Shown here: positions 1 through 6,424 of the stretch, piece by piece
Layout of the letters: every line of letters begins with the position of its first letter
Numbering within the stretch: the first letter of the stretch is position 1
DNA from: Sphingomonadales bacterium
Lineage (GTDB): Bacteria; Bacteroidota; Bacteroidia; UBA7662
Assembly (NCBI GenBank): GCA_016872125.1
Contig: VHBD01000083.1
Location: 1 to 6,723 of the forward strand
DNA length: 6,723 bases
Reading direction: 5' to 3'
Notes under the pieces: model-generated
Seen by the model: the letters and a program-made list of their open reading frames with translations, nothing else
What the model was told of the DNA's origin: nothing
Database searches by the model: none
Position numbers and translations under genes: made by a program

Positions 1-269
1 TTAATCGACCCTCCTTGTCCACTCCCACCCCCACCGAATTCAAAATAGCCAAAGAGCAAATGATTGGCCGTATTCTCCTGGCAGAAGAAAACCGTCTTCA
101 AAACCTCATTGGTTGGGGACAGGCCTACCTCGATGGCAACCGACTCTTGGATACCCAAGAAATCATTGACCGTATTCATCGAATTCCAAGAACTGCGGTT
201 CTGGAAGCCGCCGGTCATTTATTTCGTGTTATGCCCAGAAGGTCCTTGCTATGGACCTGTGCTCCTTGA
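1..269 (+). CDS. C-terminal end of a probable M16 (insulinase-like) zinc peptidase, partial
   Basis: The reading frame is open from base 3 to the TGA at 267-269, so this is the last 88 residues of a gene that starts upstream of the window. A TTG at base 15 could be read as a start, but the four codons before it are also open and no initiation signal is visible. The pattern fits the last C-terminal helices of bacterial M16 peptidases: an aK-Q-x-x-G-x-x-LL-x-x-E stretch (visible residues about 17-29), then a Gly-rich turn with YL (about 38-43), then D-T-Q-E-I-I-x-x-I with a hydrophobic V-x-x-x-A-x-x-LF end (about 50-75). In M16 proteins this half is the non-catalytic domain that closes over the substrate; the HxxEH zinc motif would lie upstream, so activity cannot be judged. 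The next gene on the same strand starts 29 bases later, so they may be co-transcribed. The family call rests on pattern only. Confidence 0.62.
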   Translation, partial: NRPSLSTPTPTEFKIAKEQMIGRILLAEENRLQNLIGWGQAYLDGNRLLDTQEIIDRIHRIPRTAVLEAAGHLFRVMPRRSLLWTCAP

Positions 270-298
270 CCCTTCCCTTTTGATTCTACCGTATTCTT

Positions 299-940
299 AT
301 GCGATTTTTTCCTGAATCCCTCGAAAACTACATTAACCAACACAGCAGCGCACCCAGTGCACTACTCCAAGAACTGGAACGCGACACCCACCTACGTTGC
401 CTCATGCCTCAGATGTGTTCGGGGCATCAACAAGGTCGTCTACTAGCCCTCCTCAGTAAAATGATACGGCCGAAAAGAATCCTGGAGATCGGAACGTTCA
501 CCGGCTATTCAGCGCTCTGTCTGGCGGAAGGATTAACGAATGACGGTCATCTTCATAGCATCGATAACAACGCCGAAATCATGGACATGGCGCAATCCTA
601 TGTAGATCGTTCAGCATACCGTGAACAAATCACCCTGCACAAGGGGCCGGGATTGGATTGGATCCAACGCCTGGATCAGCCTTGGGATTTGGTCTTCATC
701 GATGCGGATAAAGAGAATTACCCCCATTATTTCCAGGCTCTCTTACCCAAACTCCAAGTGGGAGCCATCATCATGGCAGACAACGTTTTGTGGAGCGGAA
801 AAGTCGCAGACCCTGAAGCGGACGATGACGAAACCAAGGCCCTGCGCTCGTACAATCGTATGGTTATGGAAAACCCCCGCCTGGAGGCGATGATTCTATC
901 CGTACGGGATGGAATATCGCTGGCGAGGGTTATTCAATAA
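299..940 (+). CDS. SAM-dependent O-methyltransferase (Methyltransferase_3, caffeoyl-CoA O-methyltransferase-like)
   Basis: This is a complete 213-residue protein, the usual length for bacterial members of the catechol/caffeoyl-CoA O-methyltransferase family. These soluble cytoplasmic enzymes transfer a methyl group from S-adenosylmethionine to a hydroxyl, normally with a divalent metal. The glycine-rich SAM motif I is EIGTFTGYS at residues 63-71, with the acidic residue of the next strand in SIDNN (87-91). The metal site is recognisable as D135 in FIDADKENY and D161-N162 in ADNVLWSGKV; the 26-residue spacing matches the plant enzyme as I recall it. The C-terminus (GISLARV) is also typical. 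The ATG at 299 gives the expected short N-terminal helix. No Shine-Dalgarno sequence is visible, as is usual in Bacteroidota. The gene lies 29 bases after the M16-like gene and converges on the outer-membrane protein gene. The substrate cannot be told from sequence; a housekeeping or secondary-metabolite phenol are both possible. Confidence 0.92.
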   Translation: MRFFPESLENYINQHSSAPSALLQELERDTHLRCLMPQMCSGHQQGRLLALLSKMIRPKRILEIGTFTGYSALCLAEGLTNDGHLHSIDNNAEIMDMAQSYVDRSAYREQITLHKGPGLDWIQRLDQPWDLVFIDADKENYPHYFQALLPKLQVGAIIMADNVLWSGKVADPEADDDETKALRSYNRMVMENPRLEAMILSVRDGISLARVIQ

Positions 941-951
941 GGGAAGTCTTG

Positions 952-991
952 GAAGGCTAGGCCTTGTTGATCGATGGCGGCGATTGGCCGC
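952..991. terminator. Possible hairpin pair between convergent genes
   Basis: The short gap between the convergent methyltransferase and barrel-protein genes holds two small inverted repeats: AAGGC-TAG-GCCTT at 953-965 and GCGGC-GATTG-GCCGC at 977-991. An outer CTAGG (957-961) could alternatively pair with CCTAG (995-999). Neither hairpin is followed by a T-run on either strand, so a standard intrinsic terminator is not shown. The position between two converging stop codons is the main argument. Confidence 0.25.
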
Positions 992-995
992 TGAC

Positions 996-1742
996 CTAGA
1001 ATCTCCAACCAACGCGCACCGCTGGCAAAGCACTGAAATTGGTGCTCACCTTGGTATCGGCAGGGGCCTTATTCATTTTCGCAGAACCTGCAAGGCTCTC
1101 GATTTCAAACTCCACAATACGGTTATGGCGAACATTCATCAGCCAATTAAACTCCAAACCCATGTACAAATTCTCGATAAGGTAAATATCAACCCCGGCA
1201 ACAGCACCGAAATTATAGGAGAAAAAGGGGGCGTTAAGACTGGCTGTGGTTTGGAAATCGTAAAATCCGTCGCCTAGTAGTGTGGTTGTGTCGTTATAGT
1301 CTTTCCAAATCTCTTTGCCACGTCCTGCACCGATGCCGGCAACGGCTCCGAAGTAGGGCGATACACGCTTGGCACCGGATGGATGATATTCCAAACCGCC
1401 TTGCAATTCCCATGAACGATCGATGACTGTCCGTGTTCCCTCCTTGCCGTCAAAATTGGCAGGATTTGAATACACGTTTTCAACCGTTGAATTGGTGGCT
1501 GCGTTCAAAGTGCCACGAATGGCCAAACGATCCGAAAGAAAATATCGATACCTCACCTTAGGTAAAACCACCGTAATCCCTTGCGAAAAATTCAAACCGG
1601 CCTCGATAGTGGAGCGATGAGCGCCATAACTGATAAATCCGCCTCCGTTGTTGACAGAAATTGGCTTCTGAGCGTACGCCGAAGGGGTAGATGCCAAGAG
1701 GACAACAACAAAAGCGCTGGAGATAATAGCTTTCAATTTCAT
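996..1742 (-). CDS. Outer-membrane beta-barrel protein with signal peptide
   Basis: The 248-residue product starts with a clear Sec signal peptide: K2 and K4, a hydrophobic core at residues 5-19, and an AYA|Q signal peptidase I site after A24. The mature part consists of alternating hydrophobic/polar strands rich in Gly and aromatic residues. These include VRYRYFLSDRLAIRGTLN (63-80), a repeat-like SPYFGAVAGIGAG (128-140) and YNFGAVAGVDIYLIENLYMG (176-195). The last residue is Phe after VGWR, the usual C-terminal barrel signature read by the BAM machinery. This fits the small OmpA/OmpX-type or 'outer membrane protein beta-barrel' families common in Bacteroidota. There is no OmpA peptidoglycan-binding domain. 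It probably sits in the outer membrane; ligand or pore function is unknown. The gene is a single transcription unit facing the methyltransferase gene and divergent from the CotH gene. Confidence 0.85.
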   Translation of the reverse strand: MKLKAIISSAFVVVLLASTPSAYAQKPISVNNGGGFISYGAHRSTIEAGLNFSQGITVVLPKVRYRYFLSDRLAIRGTLNAATNSTVENVYSNPANFDGKEGTRTVIDRSWELQGGLEYHPSGAKRVSPYFGAVAGIGAGRGKEIWKDYNDTTTLLGDGFYDFQTTASLNAPFFSYNFGAVAGVDIYLIENLYMGLEFNWLMNVRHNRIVEFEIESLAGSAKMNKAPADTKVSTNFSALPAVRVGWRF

Positions 1743-1812
1743 AGAGAGTTTTTTGAAGAATGAAGAGGGTGAATTGGATTAGAACTGAGAATCGTTAATG
1801 TTGATTTATTTT

Positions 1813-1820
1813 CAAAAGTA
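1813..1820 (-). promoter_or_regulatory. Bacteroidota -7 promoter element for the barrel-protein gene
   Basis: Read on the minus strand this is TACTTTTG, a full match to the Bacteroidota sigma-A -7 consensus TAnnTTTG. It lies 70 bases upstream of the barrel-protein start codon, implying a leader of about 60 bases. A good -33 TTTG at the expected spacing is not visible; TTTG and TTG copies lie only 3-7 bases upstream. The call therefore rests on the -7 match and the position. Confidence 0.45.
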
Positions 1821-1860
1821 ACGCAAACAACGTCTTTAACGCCCCTCTACGGCGAATAAA

Positions 1861-1890
1861 TTGCAAAACCCCGGGCCAGACCTAATTTAC
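1861..1890 (+). promoter_or_regulatory. Candidate promoter for the CotH gene
   Basis: TTG at 1861-1863 is followed after 19 bases by TAATTTAC at 1883-1890. Compared with TAnnTTTG the -7 part keeps TA and the first two T positions but loses the final TG. The spacing fits the Bacteroidota -33/-7 arrangement, and the start codon at 1917 lies 26 bases further on, giving a short leader. This is a weak match, offered because no better site lies in the gap. Confidence 0.28.
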
Positions 1891-1916
1891 ACCCCAAATC
1901 CAAACGATTTTTCAAC

Positions 1917-4304
1917 ATGAACAAGGCCTACGCCTCTAAGTTTTTCGTCGCTATGGTTTTAGGGCTTTGGTGTGACCCACTTACCCTTTGGGCCCAATCA
2001 GGTTCAGGAAGCCCCAGGGGGGCGTCGTTGTATGATGATCACCTTTTGGGGCGTATCGACGTCTTTTTGCCGCCGGATAGCTTGGCGGAGATGTTGGCCA
2101 ATCCCTATTCCAACCGGGAATACCGATCCACGGTGGTTTTCACAAGGGCGGGAATTCAGGACAGCCTTTTTGAATGCGGGCTGCGGATTCGAGGAAATAC
2201 ATCACGAAGCGCCCAGAAGAAACAGTTCCGAATATCATTCAATACGTTCAGGGCAGGGCAAAACCTGGAAGGGATCAGCGATCTCAACCTCTACGGAATG
2301 CACAACGATCCCTCCATCAGCCGAGCCAAATTCTATTACGACCTGACCCACCGTGTCGGCGGGCGTTCTGCCAGAGCCGCCCATGTGAACCTCTATTTCA
2401 ACGGACAATTCAGAGGGGTTTATGTCAACGTCGAACAATTGAACGAAGATTTCCTACAAAACGAATTTGCCCAGGATTACGGTAACCTGTACAAATGCTT
2501 GTGGCCTGCGGATCTGGTGTACATTTCCAACAATCCCAACGATTACAAATTGACCTCCGGGGGACGCCGGGCCTATGAACTCATGACCAATACGGCCGCC
2601 GATGATTATAACAATTTCGCCAAATTTATTCGAACCCTTAACCAAACCGCTTCTGCCCAAATTTATTGCCAGCTCGATAGCATTTTCGACATCGAATCCG
2701 CCCTGCTCACTCTGGCCACAGATCTGAGCACCGGGCATTGGGATTCCTATTATAACAAAAATAACTTTTACCTCTACGATCATCCCGTGGATGGACGATT
2801 TCGGTTCTTGCCTTACGATCCTGACAACACGATGGGCATCCAATGGGGTGGGCCTAATTACCAAACCATCTCCCCTTTCTCCTTTACTCCCGGTGAATCC
2901 AGGCCGCTGTACGACAAGCTTATGGCCAACACGGACACCCGAAATATCTACGGATTTTATTTAAGGAGAGTTGCTAATCAACAAGTTAGCACTTCATTTC
3001 TGGCGCAAATGGATTCCATTCGAAGCCGCATTGCCCCCTTTGCCTTGGTGGATACGTTCCGAACCCTGGATTACGGATTTACGTATAATCAATTTCTGGC
3101 TTCTTTTGCGGGGGCAGCAGCAGGCGGTCATGTCAACAGCAGCATTATTCCCTTTCTAGGGGCTCGATCCAATGCTACCTTGAATGCTTCCTTGGGACCC
3201 GCAAACCTACCGCCCATTGTGCACAGGCCCATGGTCATCAACCCTTACCCCGGAAGGCGTGCCACGATTCGCGTTCGTATCGAAGATGAACTGAGCAACG
3301 GCATTCAGGCGACTGCAACGGTAACACAAGACGGGCAATCCCAAACCATCCCCCTCTGGGATGATGGACATCATGGAGATGGGGTGGCCGGAGACGGGAT
3401 GTACGGCGCCTATGTTACCTTAAACGCACAGGTTCAAAATTGCAGCGTGCAGGTGCAGGCCAGGGACGCGGCCCAGAACCTAAGGACCAGACCCTGCAAC
3501 CCTATGCGCATCAAGACCAGGCTCATGGGTCCCCTCTATTTGAACGAAATCATGGCCCTGAACCACAACGGCATTACGGATCAAAGCGGGAGGACCAGCG
3601 ATTGGATTGAGATCTACAACGGCGGGACCCAACCCTGGGTGACCGGCACCAACACCTACCTCACGGATAATATGGCCATTCCTGGTCGTTGGAAATTGCC
3701 CAATATCAGCATCCCGGCCGGTGGCTATGCCCTGGTATGGGCATCCGGGGATACGACCCGGGGTGCAATGCATGCCAATTTTACGCTGTCGGGGTACGGG
3801 GAATGCTTGGGCCTGTTCAGGCTCCAAAGCAACCAGTTTCAAATCCTTGACACCCTCTGCTACAGTCCTCAAACCCCGGATGTCTCTACGGGCCGTAACG
3901 GGGATGGCAATTTGGATTGGATCTCCTACCTCGTTTCAAGCCCTGAACGAAGCAATGCCTTGCTGAGTTCTCTGGGCAAGGACGCGGAGGAGTCGTTAGC
4001 CAATCCGCCCTGCCCTGCGATGCCCAATCCTTTTGGCGAACATTTGCTTCTTCAATTCCAGGCCAAGTCTGGGCCCATTACCTGGGAAATCCGCGGGGCT
4101 AACGGCCAAAAAATCGAAGAAGGGCTCTTGAATTCAGGCATGGATGAACCTGCAGGAGGCTACGATGGCGACCAGGGATTCGTCCAAGCGGATCCCCCCA
4201 GGACCCTTCGCCTGTCTACCATGGCTTGGCCGGCAGGACTCTATACCTTGCATTGGAGGCAGGGACAGCGATCTTATCGTTGCAAATTGATCAAAGGGCC
4301 TTAA
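1917..4304 (+). CDS. Secreted CotH-kinase protein with lamin-tail domain and T9SS type A sorting domain
   Basis: The protein has 795 residues in several modules. Residues 1-26 are a signal peptide ending LTLWA|Q. Residues about 44-385 form a CotH kinase-like domain, with RGNTSR...KKQFRISF (92-108), NLYFNGQFRGVYVNVEQL (158-175), WDSYYNKNNFYLYD (275-288) and FLPYDPDNTMG (297-307). The last two are the acidic/Asn motifs of the CotH active site. Residues about 433-535 look like an Ig-like domain with a calcium-type loop, WDDGHHGDGVAGDGMYG (481-497). Residues about 538-680 resemble a lamin tail domain (YLNEIMA, SDWIEIYNGG, WKLPNISIPAGGYALVWASG). Residues about 700-795 match a T9SS type A sorting domain: PNPF at 703-706, then PAGLYTLHW and a KLIK end. 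Export through Sec and T9SS to the cell surface is therefore likely. CotH of Bacillus phosphorylates spore-coat proteins; the substrate here is unknown. No Shine-Dalgarno is seen before the ATG. Confidence 0.88.
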   Translation: MNKAYASKFFVAMVLGLWCDPLTLWAQSGSGSPRGASLYDDHLLGRIDVFLPPDSLAEMLANPYSNREYRSTVVFTRAGIQDSLFECGLRIRGNTSRSAQKKQFRISFNTFRAGQNLEGISDLNLYGMHNDPSISRAKFYYDLTHRVGGRSARAAHVNLYFNGQFRGVYVNVEQLNEDFLQNEFAQDYGNLYKCLWPADLVYISNNPNDYKLTSGGRRAYELMTNTAADDYNNFAKFIRTLNQTASAQIYCQLDSIFDIESALLTLATDLSTGHWDSYYNKNNFYLYDHPVDGRFRFLPYDPDNTMGIQWGGPNYQTISPFSFTPGESRPLYDKLMANTDTRNIYGFYLRRVANQQVSTSFLAQMDSIRSRIAPFALVDTFRTLDYGFTYNQFLASFAGAAAGGHVNSSIIPFLGARSNATLNASLGPANLPPIVHRPMVINPYPGRRATIRVRIEDELSNGIQATATVTQDGQSQTIPLWDDGHHGDGVAGDGMYGAYVTLNAQVQNCSVQVQARDAAQNLRTRPCNPMRIKTRLMGPLYLNEIMALNHNGITDQSGRTSDWIEIYNGGTQPWVTGTNTYLTDNMAIPGRWKLPNISIPAGGYALVWASGDTTRGAMHANFTLSGYGECLGLFRLQSNQFQILDTLCYSPQTPDVSTGRNGDGNLDWISYLVSSPERSNALLSSLGKDAEESLANPPCPAMPNPFGEHLLLQFQAKSGPITWEIRGANGQKIEEGLLNSGMDEPAGGYDGDQGFVQADPPRTLRLSTMAWPAGLYTLHWRQGQRSYRCKLIKGP

Positions 4305-4344
4305 AATCGCTCAAACATCGGCAGGGCAAGGGTGTTCTAAAGAG

Positions 4345-5868
4345 ATGTCCCCTCACCGTTCCCGCCAGGATTTTCTTTTTTTTCCCCACCAATTGGCGTT
4401 GCCTTCGGTTGAGCAAGGCTCATCCAGAAAGCGAGCATGGATTGTGGAGGAATGGTTATTCTTCAGGCAATATCCTTTTCATCGGCAGAAATTGATTCAC
4501 CAGCGTGCGTGCATGATGTCCTTCGCCGACGAATTGCAGTGCTTAGGTTGGGAAGTAGAATACATCGAAGCGCAGGACCCCAGGACGGAGTCCGGTGCAT
4601 TGATCCATTACCTCTCTACCCAAAAAGGCCTTGAAGAAGTGACTGCGTATCGTTGCGGTGATCACTGGCTGGAAAAAAGACTGCTCAAGGCATCGGCTGC
4701 AACAGGCCTCGCGATCGCATGGCTTGACAATCCCTTGTTCTTGGATCAACCCATGGAGCCGAATTCGTGGTTCCAAGGACGTAAGCGCTTCCTGCAGGCG
4801 GATTATTACCGCAAACAACGGATTCAACACGGCATCCTGGTGGATCCTCCAACGGGAGATCCCGTTGGCGGGCAATGGAGTTTCGACGAAGACAACCGCA
4901 AAACCTATCCAAAGGATGCAACGCCCCCTCCCCCTCCTCCCATTGAATGGAACAAGGCCTGGCAGGAAGCCGAAGCCTATGTCCAAAAGCATTTTCCCAA
5001 GGCCCCCGGTGCAGCCCGAGGAGCATGGGCCTGGCCGGTGAATCGGAAGGATGCGGAGCGTTGGCTCATGGCCTTTGTGCGGGAAAGGCTGTCCTTGTTT
5101 GGCCCCTACGAAGATGCTATGGATCAGCGATTTAGCCTGCTTCATCATTCCGGAATTTCCCCGCTGCTGAACAACGGATTGCTCCATCCTGAACAAGTGC
5201 TGAAGGCCTGCCTGAAAGCCAGCGAACAACAGAAAATTCCTTTGTCCAGCACAGAGGGCCTGGTGAGGCAAATCCTGGGCTGGAGGGAATTTGTACACGG
5301 GGTGTATTTGCATGCCGGGGTTCGTCAGCGCAACGGAAATTTCTGGGGATTTGAACACCCTATACCCCAGGCTTTTTATACTGCAACAACGGGCATTGAG
5401 CCCGTGGATCATTGCATACGAGGGGTCTTGAATAATGCGTACAACCATCATATTGAACGCCTGATGATCTTGAGTAATTTTATGTTACTCTGTGAAATCC
5501 ATCCCCATGCGGTCTATCAATGGTTTATGGAAATGTACATTGATGCCTACGATTGGGTTATGGTGCCCAACGTTTACGGTATGGGTCAATTCGCGGATGG
5601 TGGGGTGCTTTCCACCAAGCCTTATATCAGTTCCAGCAATTACGTGCTCAAGATGAGCAATTACCGAGCTGACAAGGCTTGGACCGAACCGTGGGACGCC
5701 CTTTATTGGCGCTTTATTTCCTCCAACAAGGCCTATTTTCTCCGAAATCCACGATCGGCCATGATGGTGCGTCAATGGGAAAAAAAGCCAGCCGCCGTGC
5801 AGGAGCAACTCCTTCAAAATGCGGAAGGTTTCCTGCAGAACCTGCACCAAAACAAATCCAAAAACTGA
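4345..5868 (+). CDS. Cryptochrome/photolyase-related protein (DPRP family), apparently without the Fe-S cluster
   Basis: The 507-residue length and motif order fit the deoxyribodipyrimidine photolyase-related family, whose studied members bind FAD and repair (6-4) photoproducts or sense light. The N-terminal domain opens with FLFFPHQL (10-17), in place of the LGDQL of proteobacterial members. It ends with the GGQWSFDEDNRKTYP signature (175-189), followed by a Pro-rich linker (194-199). The helical FAD domain has REFVHGVY (314-321), the catalytic pair H368-H369 in NHHIERLM, then DAYDWVMVPNVYGMGQFADGG (400-420, conserved M413) and KPYISSSNY (425-433, Y427). As recalled, PhrB H365/H366, M410 and Y424 sit at a constant offset of three. 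The usual YCxxC...ACPFN cluster loop is replaced by YRADKAWTEPWDALYW (440-455), and no Cys occurs after C383. The ATG at 4345 lies 40 bases after the CotH stop. Repair versus signalling role is not resolved. Confidence 0.9.
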   Translation: MSPHRSRQDFLFFPHQLALPSVEQGSSRKRAWIVEEWLFFRQYPFHRQKLIHQRACMMSFADELQCLGWEVEYIEAQDPRTESGALIHYLSTQKGLEEVTAYRCGDHWLEKRLLKASAATGLAIAWLDNPLFLDQPMEPNSWFQGRKRFLQADYYRKQRIQHGILVDPPTGDPVGGQWSFDEDNRKTYPKDATPPPPPPIEWNKAWQEAEAYVQKHFPKAPGAARGAWAWPVNRKDAERWLMAFVRERLSLFGPYEDAMDQRFSLLHHSGISPLLNNGLLHPEQVLKACLKASEQQKIPLSSTEGLVRQILGWREFVHGVYLHAGVRQRNGNFWGFEHPIPQAFYTATTGIEPVDHCIRGVLNNAYNHHIERLMILSNFMLLCEIHPHAVYQWFMEMYIDAYDWVMVPNVYGMGQFADGGVLSTKPYISSSNYVLKMSNYRADKAWTEPWDALYWRFISSNKAYFLRNPRSAMMVRQWEKKPAAVQEQLLQNAEGFLQNLHQNKSKN

Positions 5869-5876
5869 GCCAAGGC

Positions 5877-6389
5877 ATGCGGAAATTTTGGAATATCGCC
5901 GATGCCGCCGTGTATGCCTTGCTCACCCGGGATGGCTTGGATACATGGAACTACAATTGCTGCACCTACGTGACCGCTGTGGGAATGCATCCCAAGCATT
6001 ACCTGATCGCAGTTTACCATGGGACCAAAAGTTTGGAAAATTTGCATCGCCATCCCCATCAAAGCGCAGTCCTTCACCTCTTGTCGCCTCAGCAGGCTCC
6101 CCTGATCCGGGTTTTGGGCCGTCAATCCGGTTTTGCCATCGATAAACACGCCAAACTACAGCGAGGCGGTCACCTAGCGAATTGGCGGGATTACCCGGTC
6201 TTGAAAGAGTCAGCCGCATGGGCGGAACTGCGCAGCCTAGGTCCATTGCACGGGGATGCGGCCTTTGCATCCCTGGCCAGCGGTCCAACGGACCACGAAT
6301 TATGGTTGTGGGAATTGGTATCCACCAAGTTAAATTCCGAGGAGTACCTGAATACCGGAACAATGAGGAGTTTGGGCATCCTTCGTTAG
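5877..6389 (+). CDS. Flavin-reductase-like FMN-binding split-barrel protein
   Basis: This 170-residue product resembles the flavin reductase-like domain, in which an FMN split barrel binds flavin and often reduces it with NAD(P)H. Residues 10-50 fit the first barrel strands: AAVYALLTRDG, an N-rich NYNCCTYVTAVG segment and HPKHYLIAVYHGTKS. In known members this region contacts the flavin phosphate. The LENLHRHPHQSAVLHLL stretch (53-69) matches the helix and strand after it, and TDHELWLWELV (138-148) fits the late GDH-x-x-x-x-G-x-V strand, although the Gly of GDH is Thr here. The ATG at 5877 is preferred over earlier in-frame starts because those would overlap the photolyase gene by up to about 190 bases. 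It sits 8 bases after the photolyase stop, so the two are very probably co-transcribed. A heme-oxygenase- or pyridoxamine-oxidase-like split barrel is the main alternative. Confidence 0.72.
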   Translation: MRKFWNIADAAVYALLTRDGLDTWNYNCCTYVTAVGMHPKHYLIAVYHGTKSLENLHRHPHQSAVLHLLSPQQAPLIRVLGRQSGFAIDKHAKLQRGGHLANWRDYPVLKESAAWAELRSLGPLHGDAAFASLASGPTDHELWLWELVSTKLNSEEYLNTGTMRSLGILR

Positions 6390-6402
6390 GGCCGTATCTT
6401 GG
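6371..6402 (+). promoter_or_regulatory. Candidate promoter for lpdA inside the end of the flavin-reductase gene
   Basis: TTTG at 6371-6374 is followed after exactly 20 bases by TATCTTGG at 6395-6402, which differs from the Bacteroidota -7 consensus TAnnTTTG at one defined position. The start of lpdA lies 22 bases further on, allowing a short leader. The -33 part would lie within the last codons of the upstream gene. A chance match is possible, and read-through from the photolyase operon is the alternative source of transcription. Confidence 0.33.
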
Positions 6403-6424
6403 CGCTCCCAAAACCTATCTTTTC

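Noticed and set aside
909..1277. 122-codon plus-strand frame overlapping the methyltransferase end and the barrel-protein gene
   Set aside because: It is antisense to the barrel-protein gene, which has a signal peptide and terminal Phe; the frame shows no family features.
1956..1979. Possible lipoprotein signal at C19 of the CotH protein
   Set aside because: The residues before the Cys (G-L-W) do not fit a lipobox, and a normal signal peptidase site ending A26 plus the T9SS domain explain export better.
4543..5451. 302-codon open frame on the minus strand inside the photolyase gene
   Set aside because: It lies wholly antisense to a gene with strong family motifs, has no recognisable domain, and looks like a by-product of that gene's codon use.
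5419..5493. C357 and C383 of the photolyase as remaining Fe-S ligands
   Set aside because: C357 is four residues off the ligand position when anchored on the catalytic His pair, C383 has no ligand counterpart, and the other two to three ligands are absent.
5679..5876. Upstream extension of the flavin-reductase-like frame into the photolyase gene
   Set aside because: The extra residues are Arg/Pro/Ala-rich and do not resemble the family, and the overlap would be nearly 200 bases; the ATG at 5877 fits the domain start.
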